Positions 17,610 to 25,808 are shown, counted from the stretch's first letter. The stretch: 64,000 nucleotides of DNA from Nonlabens sp. YIK11 (GCF_001413925.1 NZ_LBMJ01000001.1:744001-808000); one strand, 5' to 3'. Program-made: numbers and translations. Notes: a model not told the origin generated them from the sequence alone.

Positions 17610-18485
17610 ATGAAATTAATTAAAGCCGAAAGGCATCAAGTGAAACTACGCTTAGGATTAAGTGGAGCTTCTGGATTTGGCAAAACAATGTCAGCACTGC
17701 TGTTAGCTTATGGAATAACAGAAAATTGGTCAAAAATCTGTGTTATTGATACGGAGAATAATAGTGCTAGTCTATACTCTCATCTAGGGGACTACAACGT
17801 ATTACCTCTAAATGAGCCTTATTCTCCAGAGAGATACATAGAAGCTATCAGTATCTGTGAAGAACAAGGCATGGAGGTCATTATCATTGATAGTATCACT
17901 CACGAATGGCAAGGAGCTGGAGGTTGCTTAAGCATTCACGAAAAATTGGGTGGACGGTTTCAAGATTGGGCAAAGGTTTCCCCTAGACATCAATCTTTCA
18001 TTGACAAAATATTGAATTCTACAGCTCACATTATAACGACTGTAAGGAGGAAAATAGATTATTCATTGGATACAAATGGCAATGGTAGAACCACAGTCAT
18101 CAAGCACGGAACAAAGGAAATTACACGTGAAGGCTTTGAGTATGAATTGACGGTAAACTTTGAGTTGGTCAATGATAAGCACTTAGTAAGCGTTTCAAAA
18201 GATAGAACTGGTCTGTTTATGAATAAACCTGAGTTTGTAATCAATTCAGCGACCGGTAGAAAGTTGAAGAGCTGGTGCAATACAGGAAAGTCATTGGATG
18301 ATATCAAACAGGAGATCCTATTAGCTAGGACAGAAGCTGAGCTAAAGATTATATATGATAGTTATAAAAACCATCATAGTATAATCCTTCCATTGCTTAG
18401 TGCTAGGAAAAATGAGCTCCTAAAACCCATTGAAAAAGCCAGTGAAAACTCAAATATTATTAACCCTAATCAAATCGTGAAATGA
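17610..18485 (+). CDS. Sak4-like RecA-fold ATPase (AAA_24 type)
   Basis: This 291-aa protein has Walker A GASGFGKT (residues about 19-26), an acidic motif VIDTENNSASLY, and Walker B EVIIIDSITHEW. This is the pattern of the AAA_24/Sak4 group of phage and element ATPases that act in single-strand annealing or recombination. The family usually sits beside single-strand-binding proteins, which suits the neighbours here. Its TGA stop overlaps the ATG of the DUF3871 gene (ATGA), evidence that TGA works as a stop within the island. Confidence 0.82.
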   Translation: MKLIKAERHQVKLRLGLSGASGFGKTMSALLLAYGITENWSKICVIDTENNSASLYSHLGDYNVLPLNEPYSPERYIEAISICEEQGMEVIIIDSITHEWQGAGGCLSIHEKLGGRFQDWAKVSPRHQSFIDKILNSTAHIITTVRRKIDYSLDTNGNGRTTVIKHGTKEITREGFEYELTVNFELVNDKHLVSVSKDRTGLFMNKPEFVINSATGRKLKSWCNTGKSLDDIKQEILLARTEAELKIIYDSYKNHHSIILPLLSARKNELLKPIEKASENSNIINPNQIVK

Positions 18486-19459
18486 ATAATCTAATAGAAT
18501 ACAACCCTAAACCATTGGAAATGGTGATTGAAGAACATAATCACATAGGAAATGATTTTATAGTGGCTAATACAGAGGTGGTCACTTTGGAGCATCTGAG
18601 AAATGATTGCATTGTTCCAGTCTTTACTAAAGACAACGAAACTACGATAAGCCATTTTCAATTTATTGATATGGTCAATCAGAGCGTTAGAAACGCTTTA
18701 CCTGATTACCATGTCAATGATGCTTCTATAAGAGTTAGTCATGTCATAAAAGGAAGAGTGCCTGGTGCTGTTGGTAAATCAGTCAAGGATCTATTTGAGC
18801 ACGAAAAGACTAGATATTATGAGAGATGTGCATTTACAATAGATATCCCTGAGATTTATCAGGTGATTGGAAATAGTAAGCTGTCACTAAGTATAGGTGG
18901 GGTTAGAGCCTATAATCAAGAAAACCTCTATAGCACTAAGTCCATGGAGAAGTTCAAGTTGTTCATAGGTTTTAAAAACTGGGTATGTACCAACCTATGC
19001 ATTAGTACAGATGGTTTGATGGATTCTGTACGTGTATCAAGGTTAGAAGAACTGGGAGAGAAGGCGTCAAATTTAATTGACAGCTTTGACTCTCAAAAAC
19101 AATTGCTTGATATGGAACAGCTCCTAGAATACAAGTTATCTGAAAAGCAGTTTTCATTACTGGTTGGAAAATTGAGAATGCTGCCCTACTTAGATCGTTC
19201 AAAAAATCCTGATGTGATGAATTGTACTCTGTCAGAAAGTCAAGCTTCAACTATCGTAAAAGAATATCATACGGATAAGAACTTTGCGAAAGAATCTGAC
19301 GGGTCTATAACCTTGTGGTCATTATACAATTTGATGACATCAGCCAACAAGTCATCTTACATCGATCGTAATTTTCAACGTAATGCTAACTGCTTTGAAT
19401 TGGTCAAACACCTGGGAAAAAGCATGGAAACAGGTACTCCTAGTTGGTACCTAGATTAA
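18482..19459 (+). CDS. DUF3871-type protein
   Basis: This 325-aa protein matches, by recall of its motifs (HIKGRVPGAVGK-like VSHVIKGRVPGAVGKS, ERCAFTIDIPEI, LSIGGVRAYNQENLY, and the C-terminal ITLWSLYNLMTSANKSSYIDR), the DUF3871 family found almost only in Bacteroidota mobile elements. The biochemical function is not known. It is translationally coupled to the Sak4-like ATPase upstream and probably belongs to the replication/maintenance module. Confidence 0.82.
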   Translation: MNNLIEYNPKPLEMVIEEHNHIGNDFIVANTEVVTLEHLRNDCIVPVFTKDNETTISHFQFIDMVNQSVRNALPDYHVNDASIRVSHVIKGRVPGAVGKSVKDLFEHEKTRYYERCAFTIDIPEIYQVIGNSKLSLSIGGVRAYNQENLYSTKSMEKFKLFIGFKNWVCTNLCISTDGLMDSVRVSRLEELGEKASNLIDSFDSQKQLLDMEQLLEYKLSEKQFSLLVGKLRMLPYLDRSKNPDVMNCTLSESQASTIVKEYHTDKNFAKESDGSITLWSLYNLMTSANKSSYIDRNFQRNANCFELVKHLGKSMETGTPSWYLD

Positions 19460-19483
19460 ATATACATAGCCTTTATCACCAAA

Positions 19484-19729
19484 ATGACGGATGGACAGAT
19501 AGCTGAAATATTGAAATACAGCTCCCCTAATAGCATTCTGATTGTGACTAAAACGAACAGATTGGTGGAGCTAATATGCCCTTTTCGTGTACAAGTTATT
19601 CGGCCAATAGGCTTGTATACGTCAAACCAAATCTTGGTGGTTTCATCCGTGAAGGTCACTAAAGATTTAATTACTGTCTATATAATATCAGGACTAGCAT
19701 ACCACTATTTCCACTTTGACATTATGTAG
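19484..19729 (+). CDS. Small hypothetical protein
   Basis: This 81-aa ORF starts 24 bp after the DUF3871 gene on the same strand. It has beta-rich hydrophobic segments and the C-terminal pattern VSSVKVTKDLITVYIISG followed by AYHYFHFDIM, which looks like a conserved end seen in short proteins of these elements. There is no known function. An overlapping antisense ORF (19456-19659) is ignored. Confidence 0.55.
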   Translation: MTDGQIAEILKYSSPNSILIVTKTNRLVELICPFRVQVIRPIGLYTSNQILVVSSVKVTKDLITVYIISGLAYHYFHFDIM

Positions 19730-19833
19730 ATCGTTCGTAGCAGTTATGCTGTATTTTGATGCAAACTTTTGAGACGGTTTCTGCTTTATCAACAAAACCA
19801 CTGAAAACGACTAGCTAGATATGTGCACTGTCT

Positions 19834-19869
19834 GCATTACTTGCACTATTTTTAAGCAGCAAGTAATGC
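19834..19869. promoter_or_regulatory. 11-bp perfect inverted repeat upstream of the 19891 gene
   Basis: GCATTACTTGC (19834-19844) and GCAAGTAATGC (19859-19869) enclose a 14-nt AT-rich loop. It ends 21 bp before the ATG of the next gene. It has no T run, so it is more likely an operator, a translational control hairpin or a replication/nicking site than a terminator. Confidence 0.55.
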
Positions 19870-19890
19870 CGTCATGTGTAAAATTATTCA

Positions 19891-20625
19891 ATGAACAAAC
19901 TTCCTTTTTCTGAATTTAAGAGCTCTCAATCTTACCATTTTTTTATTGATACCATTTTAAAAAGTGATTCTAAAAGCAGGTATCAGGATCTTGATAATTC
20001 AGCATATAATTTAGAACTCCGAGTAGAGCGATCTCTCTTGGATGATACAGGGCAACTAGTTCATGATGAAGCTACTTTAAGACAAAGAATCCTTGATTTT
20101 ATAGATATAGAAGAAGACTTTACAAAGAACGTATTCATTGATCGTATAGAGTCAAATTTATACTTGACACCTGAAAACATATCCCATCTGGCTAATAATC
20201 TGATTTCTTATTTGCAGAAACTTAGTCGCGAGTCATATAATTCGTTCATTAAGGATAGAAATATCACTGATAAACTTGTATCAGCAATAGCGTCTATTAA
20301 CGACCTATTATCTGAATATGCACAAAATCCATATCCTAAGAATTTGGTGAAAATGGACTTTAATCTAAACCGATCTACTCTCACATATTTCTTTTGCGTA
20401 CTCAGAGAAAGAAATATAATTAATCGTAGCATATCTAATGCTGACCTGTCTAGGTTTTTACAATTTACAACTCGCTATTCAAGCAATGAGAAAAAGCATT
20501 ATTCTATGAAGGGGGTAGCTAGTCTTATTTCTGATTTTGGAAGCCAAAACGGTGAAAAGTCGCAAGTGAACGCGGCTAATGAGTTGGAAAAACTATTTGA
20601 TAATGATGGTTTTTTCCTCATTTGA
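19891..20625 (+). CDS. Hypothetical protein preceding the RepA-like ATPase
   Basis: A 244-aa soluble, mainly helical protein. I see no catalytic motif; the segment LRQRILDFIDIEEDFTKNVF and later LISYLQKLSRESYN suggest alpha-helical repeats. It lies just upstream of the RepA-like ATPase, and I presume it belongs to the replication module. It ends with TGA at 20623-20625. The sequence after this TGA does not continue a protein-like reading, so this one looks like a real stop. Confidence 0.6.
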   Translation: MNKLPFSEFKSSQSYHFFIDTILKSDSKSRYQDLDNSAYNLELRVERSLLDDTGQLVHDEATLRQRILDFIDIEEDFTKNVFIDRIESNLYLTPENISHLANNLISYLQKLSRESYNSFIKDRNITDKLVSAIASINDLLSEYAQNPYPKNLVKMDFNLNRSTLTYFFCVLRERNIINRSISNADLSRFLQFTTRYSSNEKKHYSMKGVASLISDFGSQNGEKSQVNAANELEKLFDNDGFFLI

Positions 20626-20719
20626 TTGTGGGTATCATTTTATTCATACCTAGTGGTGGTCGTACTTCGATTTACCTTTGGGTCGTAATTGCAACGAAGC
20701 AATTATTTAAAACTTTTTT

Positions 20720-21730
20720 ATGAATAAACAATGAAGAAAATCAGTGTCATTTGCAGAAATGCAAGAAGCACTCAAAACAATGCCAAAGCCTGAATTCCTT
20801 TTCCGAGGAATAAAAGAAAAATCATTCGGAATAATTTTTGGCCCAGCAAAAAGTGGTAAAAGTATTTTTTCAGAAAACTTAGCAATGTCAATTGCGGTTG
20901 GTAGAAAAAGCTTTTTGAACTCTAAGCTCTCAGGGATTCCTAAAAAAACCCTTTTTATAGGCTTAGAAGAATTCTGAGCTGAAAGGGTGGCTCGGAATGT
21001 TGATCAATCTAACACTTTGAGCGATCAGGAAAAAGATCTTTTCAATACTAATTATAGGTATCAACAACTTGACTTTCCTACTCATATTTGTTCAGAAGAT
21101 CACTGAACTTTGATTAAAGAGCTGATAGTTGAATCAGAAGCGGAGGTTGTAGTGATTGATAGTATTACTAGATTGAATACCAAAAAATTAGAGGACTCAA
21201 GTAATGCAGAGTACATTACACGAAACCTAAGATCTATTACTTACGAAACTGGGGTTACTTTGATTTGTATACACCATACTCACAAAATGAGAGATAGTAA
21301 CTTGACTATGGATAGTATCAAAGGAAGTAGCACTTTTGCTCAAGAAATAGACTTTGCAATCGGTATAGCAAGAAGTAGTAAAGGTCATCGTTACTTTAAA
21401 GATGTTGTTTCTAGATATGCTTCGGTTGAGGATCAATTATCAAATGAGTTTGAAATAGACTCTAATAAGATAATTAATCAGATTGGTACCTGTGACGAGG
21501 ATGATTTATTGAGTCGGACAGATGGTAGAAAATCAGATCGAGAAAGGGAAATGACAAAGTTTTTTAGAGATAATAAATCTAAAAGCTACCCTTTAAAACA
21601 CCTTGTAATAATCTTTATTAAACAGTTTGGTTGGAGTCCTAGATCGGTCAAAGATTACGCAATGAGATTGTATAAGGAAGGCATTCTTGAAAATGACAAT
21701 GGTGTTTATCGATGGAAGGGAGGGGCTTAA
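20720..21730 (+). CDS. RepA/RecA-fold ATPase (AAA_25-like) with three in-frame TGA codons at Trp positions
   Basis: Read with TGA as Trp, the frame from ATG 20720 to TAA 21728-21730 encodes 336 aa. Walker A is GPAKSGKS (residues 41-48) and Walker B is VVVIDSITR (about 146-154), followed by a hexameric-helicase-type region (TGVTLICIHHTHK, GSSTFAQEID) and a C-terminal winged-helix-like part. TGA occurs at codons 5 (20732-20734), 86 (20975-20977) and 129 (21104-21106). The last two give LEEF[W]AERVARN and SEDH[W]TLIKEL, contexts where this family, as I recall it, has Trp. Two other Trp codons are TGG (codons 305 and 332). No TAA, TAG or frameshift interrupts the frame. With the standard code the gene is split into 20744-20977 (GTG start) and 21110-21730 (TTG start), and neither half holds both Walker motifs. 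Confidence 0.75.
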
Positions 21731-22371
21731 TCGTTTACAAAGCCTACAATATGATGCAAGGAAAGGTTTACATTGGGGTAACTAGAAACTCTATAAAGCA
21801 AAGGAAGTTAGACCATCAGGAAAGAGCGGAAAGAGGTCAAAATGGTAAACTATATGAGGCTATCAGGACTTACGGTCCTGAAGCCTTCATATGGAGAACC
21901 ATAGATACCGCACAGTCTATTAATGAATTAGCTAAAAAAGAAAAGTACTGGATTCAGCAGTACAATTCAAAAGTGGATGGATATAATTCAGATGAAGGCG
22001 GTGGGTTTAAAAAGACTGTATATCAATATGATATTGAATCACGTCAATTGATAAACGAGTATCCTGACCTTAATAGTGCAGCTAGTGCATGCAGTGCAAG
22101 CAAACAAGACATATCAAGAGCTGCCTTGTCTGTGAACAATGAATTTGCAGGCTATCTATGAAGCTATGATGAGGTTGAAGTTTTACCGCTTCCGGATGAT
22201 AAGAGAAGGAAAATAGTAATCCAACTTGATCTTGATGGTAACTGAATAAATGAGTTTAAATCCATTGCAGAAGCTAGCAGATCGACTGGAATAAGCAAAT
22301 CTTGTATAGCTAGGGTTTGCAGAGGAGAGAGAAGATCTACTAAAGGATCTGTCTGAATATTTGAGGAGTAA
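21712..22371 (+). CDS. GIY-YIG endonuclease with NUMOD-like repeats and three in-frame TGA codons at Trp positions
   Basis: The first 149 codons show a GIY-YIG domain: VYKAYN, GKVYIGVT, the Arg in KQRKLDH, and the Glu in KKEKYWIQQYN. It is followed by NUMOD1-type DNA-binding repeats (VYQYDIESRQLINEYPDLNS, then IVIQLDLDGN and INEFKSIAEASRSTG). TGA occurs at codons 150 (22159-22161), 178 (22243-22245) and 215 (22354-22356), within GYL[W]SYDEV, DGN[W]INEF and GSV[W]IFEE. NUMOD repeats typically end in a Gly-hydrophobic-Trp segment, so Trp is expected. The frame then closes with TAA at 22369-22371, giving 219 aa. Trp codons 61 and 80 are TGG. It overlaps the ATPase end by 19 bp. By the standard code the protein stops at 22161 and loses its second DNA-binding repeat. 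Confidence 0.75.
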
Positions 22372-22725
22372 CCTAATGACTAATTGCCCTGTTAATTAAT
22401 TTTAGTGGGGCTTTTTATTTTATAGAATTTAAAGGATCAATGCACATAACAACTACTCTTACTTGCCTTTTCCAAATAATAAAAATATTGTAAAGCCTCT
22501 TTAAGAATGATTCGCAAATAAAAAAAATGCTTGGGTCATATTCTGAATCTACGATTCTAGCATAAAGAGCAGGTTTTACAATTTCACAGATAGGATAAAT
22601 CTTATTGACTTTTTATTCGAGAATTAATACATATAGAATTAAAACTACTGGCGACCATTTTTTATAAAGGGATTTTCTCTAATTGCCTTGATCAATTGTG
22701 GTATAACATTGTGAAATATAAATAA
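22372..22725. other. Gene-free stretch between the GIY-YIG gene and the kinase operon
   Basis: 354 bp, AT-rich, with no ORF I can support on either strand. A weak GCCC/GGGGC hairpin with a T-rich tail (about 22386-22420) could terminate the replication module. Nothing else is seen. Confidence 0.6.
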
Positions 22726-23925
22726 TCAAATCACGGGCCATCGGTGATTGAGAACCATGCCTCTTAATCTGTGAAAGACATCGATTGCAGCAAGATTGGT
22801 ATCAATGTAGTCCGAGAAATCTCTGTTTTTTCCTCTAATACCAGAACTGTTAAAATAATTCGTAAGCTGCTCACTAGTATTTAATCTAAGTTGAATATGT
22901 TCCTTAGTTTCTAGATATGTATCCCTAACAGAGTCTTCCGCTTGTATTTTAAGGCATTGTAAATAATGTCTAAATGCATCTTTTTCCCCAAAATTTACTG
23001 AAGAGGGTTGTGCTCCAGCAAATAAGATATTAGAATAATTTGAATTAAATACAGCTGCAGAAGCGAGATCTTGAAGTATCCCAAGACGCTGTGCTATATC
23101 TAAAAATGGTATTTGATATTCTGAAAGGGCTTGTGGACAATAGTACCACGTGGATTTCCTGGCAATTTCACCATTAGGATTATTAAATCGACTTATGTTG
23201 AAACTTCTTACATTTAACCAGGTGCCGGATGCTATTGCATCAACTTTAGAAAGGCCTAAACTAAGCATCTGGTGGTTTGAATATCCAACAACAACCTTTT
23301 TACCTTGCAATTTGATACCTGCTGTCAAATCCATCAGATTTACTATCCAAATAGGGTCATTCACTAAATAACTGTTGTTTGAAGGTTCTGGAACCACATA
23401 ACATCCATCTACATCCCACGTGTCTAGGTATTCTAGTAGATTGTGAATTGCATCTTCAGAGCGCATTGCTTCTTGAGACAAACATAAAGTAAGGTATACA
23501 CTATTATGAATGTTCATTTCCCTAGCCACCTCTATTATAAGTGAATAAAAATTGTACCAATCATCATTGATTTCTGAGCTTCTCTTTCCTGGGAGTATGA
23601 AAAAAGGCGTATCAAATGGCGTATTATATTGGTCTCTCAAAATTTCAAGCATTCTCCTTATTTCTACTCTATTAAATAAAGCAGTTGAATAATCGTCTGG
23701 CCAATACTCATGTTTTATTAGACGGCTATGATTTGCTTGTGGAAGGTAAAACTGAGGATCGAAAATAACAGAACCATTTATTTCCATTAAGCTGGTGACA
23801 AATGAATTCATTTGATTTTTTTCCATGTCTCGAGGGCTCAAAATAACCGTACCAGAACCCCAGTTTTCAATAAGATGGCGGCAGTGCCCCATCATTCCAT
23901 ATCCAAATTGTAAATAGAGTTTCAT
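22726..23925 (-). CDS. Protein of unknown function in the kinase/nuclease operon (possible TIM-barrel enzyme)
   Basis: I do not recognise this 399-aa protein. It has no signal peptide or membrane helix. Alternating beta/alpha segments (TVILSPRDM, GSVIFDPQFYLP, TPFFILPGKR, SVYLTLCLS, DGCYVVPEP, KKVVVGYSNHQML, DAIASGTWLNVRSF) suggest a TIM barrel, and the last of these recalls tRNA-ribosyltransferase-like barrels. That is a weak inference. It is the last gene of a three-gene operon and starts one base after the kinase gene ends. It could be the effector or a modifying enzyme of the system. Confidence 0.7.
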   Translation of the reverse strand: MKLYLQFGYGMMGHCRHLIENWGSGTVILSPRDMEKNQMNSFVTSLMEINGSVIFDPQFYLPQANHSRLIKHEYWPDDYSTALFNRVEIRRMLEILRDQYNTPFDTPFFILPGKRSSEINDDWYNFYSLIIEVAREMNIHNSVYLTLCLSQEAMRSEDAIHNLLEYLDTWDVDGCYVVPEPSNNSYLVNDPIWIVNLMDLTAGIKLQGKKVVVGYSNHQMLSLGLSKVDAIASGTWLNVRSFNISRFNNPNGEIARKSTWYYCPQALSEYQIPFLDIAQRLGILQDLASAAVFNSNYSNILFAGAQPSSVNFGEKDAFRHYLQCLKIQAEDSVRDTYLETKEHIQLRLNTSEQLTNYFNSSGIRGKNRDFSDYIDTNLAAIDVFHRLRGMVLNHRWPVI

Positions 23926-24756
23926 TTAGTTCAATTTTAGTGAGTTCCTCAAACTTTCTAATATTAATCGAGCTTCCCTTGCTGTTTTAGGTCTTCTATT
24001 TCTTCTATGATCACCTAAAAGGCTTAAAAATGTCGACAATAAATATTGAGTGTCACCATTGATACGGAGTGGAGGTAAAGAGCTGTTCTCGAGTTTTTTA
24101 ATCACTTTAAATATGTCATTATCTACATTTGTAGTGTAAAAATTCTCTCCTTTTATCATCTCATGACAAACTATTCCTATTGAAAAAAGATCAGCTCTTA
24201 TATCTATCATTTTTTTTAAATTTCTAAACTGTTCGGACGATGCATATCCAACAGTAAAAAGGCCAAAATGATTATTGGAATCTGTTATGGATTCTAGATC
24301 TAGATGTCTAGCTATACCAAAATCTAGTAACCAGAAATTCCCAGCAGGATCCATTATTATATTCTCAGGCTTGATATCCCTGTGAACTAGATTTCGTGAT
24401 TCCGAAACTTCTGCTATTTGAAGCATTGTTTCTAGGAATATAACAATTTCAGCCGTTGAGAAATTGCGGCCAGAGGTAATTATATCTCGGAGATTTTGTC
24501 CATCGATATAGTCTTCTACTAGCCATAGATATTCTGGATCTTGTTCATCACAATTATGAGCTAAAATATTTGGAACGAATTCCAAATCATGCATTAACGA
24601 TACTGCTCTCACCTCACGTTTTGTTCTTTCAGTGCTATCTGAATGTGGGAATATTTTTTTAAAAACGACATTACCTTCTACCGGATGTTTTGCTAAAAAA
24701 ACTTCCTTTTGGCCTCCTCTCCTTAAAACCGACATATTTAAAAGCTCATCTTTCAT
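23926..24756 (-). CDS. Hanks-type Ser/Thr protein kinase
   Basis: This 276-aa protein is a soluble kinase domain with no membrane segment. The Gly-rich loop is RRGGQKEVF (12-20), the ATP Lys is Lys33 (VFKK), the alpha-C Glu is about Glu48, the catalytic loop is HRDIKPEN (125-132), and the DFG is at 145-147 (LLDFGIA). The activation segment ends in GYASSEQF, and the F-helix Asp is in DIRADLFSIG. All catalytic residues are intact, so the enzyme should be active. It is sandwiched between a nuclease-like protein and the 399-aa protein (spacings 4 bp and 0 bp). Soluble kinases in small defence-type operons are known; this arrangement is not one I recognise. Confidence 0.9.
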   Translation of the reverse strand: MKDELLNMSVLRRGGQKEVFLAKHPVEGNVVFKKIFPHSDSTERTKREVRAVSLMHDLEFVPNILAHNCDEQDPEYLWLVEDYIDGQNLRDIITSGRNFSTAEIVIFLETMLQIAEVSESRNLVHRDIKPENIIMDPAGNFWLLDFGIARHLDLESITDSNNHFGLFTVGYASSEQFRNLKKMIDIRADLFSIGIVCHEMIKGENFYTTNVDNDIFKVIKKLENSSLPPLRINGDTQYLLSTFLSLLGDHRRNRRPKTAREARLILESLRNSLKLN

Positions 24757-24760
24757 AAGT

Positions 24761-25456
24761 TTAGGTGGTTGTTAAATACTTTCTGCCAATATACTCGTTC
24801 AACACCCACGAAAAATGAGATCCAGGTAGTTTGCTTTTTTTCGCTCTTTTCTTGAGTGTTGCACCATCAGAATGGTGTGCCAAGAGGCCGATATTTCCAT
24901 TCAAAGAGGACAAAAGTTTTTCTGATATTTTTTCGTTAGGCATTAAGATATAAGAATGTGAAGAAAAATTTTGATTGATTGATGCTTGATGCATAGCTTT
25001 TCTCCAATCGCTCATTTTAGCTTCTACTGAAATTATTTTTTTTAAAAAAAATGCTTTTTCAGTATCACATATCCGATAAACACCATTCTCAATCTGCACT
25101 AAATTAGCGGAAAGTAACCTGTCAAGTGATTTATAAGTCCTGCTTTCTGAATAACCTAAATGTTTGATAATGGTTTGAAACTTCAATCCTTTTCTTCCTT
25201 TAGAAGAGAGATGGTGTAAAACTCTTATGTCTGTTTTGTCAAGATTATTACGCTTTATGTTCCAATTTACATCCTTATCCCAAGCAACAATCAGGATATC
25301 TGGAATGCCTACTTCCGCATATAGTTCAGTTATTACAGTGTATTCAAGATTTTCTTTTTTAAATAAATTATCGCAATAACTCAAAAAATGCTCTACAAGT
25401 TCCGACTCTGGGCCCATTCTATCTTTTCTGAAGTTAATATGCAGGTTTTTAAACAT
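24761..25456 (-). CDS. PD-(D/E)xK-like nuclease with an inserted winged-helix domain
   Basis: From the ATG at 25456 the protein has 231 aa. Residues about 44-57 (YAEVGIPDILIV) hold a PD, and residues about 143-158 (SVEAKMSDWRKAMHQA, Glu145/Lys147) hold an ExK followed by a QA helix, then SYILMP. This is the classic strand-helix order of PD-(D/E)xK nucleases (E...PD...ExK...QA). Between them (about 72-130) lies a winged helix (KTDIRVLHHLSSKGRKGL, then SRTYKSLDRLLSANLVQI, then GVYRI). I prefer the ATG at 25456 over the upstream TTG at 25477, which falls inside a promoter -7 box. It is the first gene of the operon and could be both DNA-binding sensor and nuclease. Confidence 0.7.
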   Translation of the reverse strand: MFKNLHINFRKDRMGPESELVEHFLSYCDNLFKKENLEYTVITELYAEVGIPDILIVAWDKDVNWNIKRNNLDKTDIRVLHHLSSKGRKGLKFQTIIKHLGYSESRTYKSLDRLLSANLVQIENGVYRICDTEKAFFLKKIISVEAKMSDWRKAMHQASINQNFSSHSYILMPNEKISEKLLSSLNGNIGLLAHHSDGATLKKRAKKSKLPGSHFSWVLNEYIGRKYLTTT

Positions 25457-25474
25457 ACGTATTTTGGTTTCTAA

Positions 25475-25482
25475 CAAATGTA
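25475..25482 (-). promoter_or_regulatory. -7 box of the nuclease/kinase operon
   Basis: On the minus strand TACATTTG, a full match to TAnnTTTG, 18 bp before the ATG at 25456. No clear TTG -33 element is seen. It decides the start codon of the first gene. Confidence 0.55.
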
Positions 25483-25774
25483 GTGTTAAACTATGAGTTT
25501 AGTTCTGTAGGTTTCAGACACGGTTGATTTCTCAAGACGCTTTACCCTGCCTGAAAGAACATTCAAGGTCGTTCTATTATCTTAGGAAAACTATGGATTT
25601 AATTTTTTTTTAAAATCTAAAATGCTTTAATTTAAAGCATCTATCTGTATATTCTTTTTGTATTTAAGTTTAAAAGATTCAAACTGGCAATAGAAATTGG
25701 TAAAATCCAAAAACACACAATACGGATACCATTCTGATCTTAAAGCTAATCAACCTAATGAAATTGGGATAACT
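25483..25774. other. Gene-free right end of the island
   Basis: About 290 bp between the kinase operon promoter and attR. I see no gene and no convincing structured RNA; it is very AT-rich after 25590. Short ORFs reading through attR here are translations of tRNA sequence and not genes. Confidence 0.5.
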
Positions 25775-25807
25775 CAGTCCTTGGTTCGAGCCCAAGAAGA
25801 GGAGCAA
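25775..25807. repeat. attR (tRNA-Asn 3' end direct repeat)
   Basis: 33 bp identical to 10271-10303. Only the T arm and acceptor 3' half are present, with no D arm or anticodon arm upstream, so this is not a tRNA gene but the right junction of the island. Confidence 0.92.
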
Positions 25808-25808
25808 A

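Larger units (their letters stand above)
10271..25807. mobile_element. 15.5-kb tRNA-Asn genomic island
   Basis: The element is bounded by 33-bp identical direct repeats formed by the tRNA-Asn 3' end (10271-10303 and 25775-25807), with a tyrosine recombinase 180 bp inside the left end. The content fits an integrative element: recombinase, cargo, replication/recombination ATPases, DUF3871 protein, GIY-YIG nuclease, and a possible defence operon at the far end. It lacks the CGCTTTCGCGAAAGCG palindrome that occurs about every 3-4 kb in the flanks, and is visibly more AT-rich. No conjugation (Tra) or phage structural genes are visible, so it is a mobilisable island or satellite-like element rather than a self-transmissible ICE or a prophage. 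Confidence 0.9.

Noticed and set aside
20625..20719. Reading the TGA at the end of the 19891 gene also as Trp
   Set aside because: The frame after it gives a short hydrophobic run with no family-like context, then TAA. The next gene has its own ATG at 20720. I treat this TGA as a true stop.
19730..22725. Suppressor tRNA-Trp(TCA) near the TGA-containing genes
   Set aside because: I found no cloverleaf with a GGTTCGA-type T loop in the island apart from the two att copies. One may exist outside the window.
25775..25807. Second tRNA-Asn gene at the right end
   Set aside because: Only the T arm and acceptor 3' half are present; no D arm or anticodon arm precedes it.
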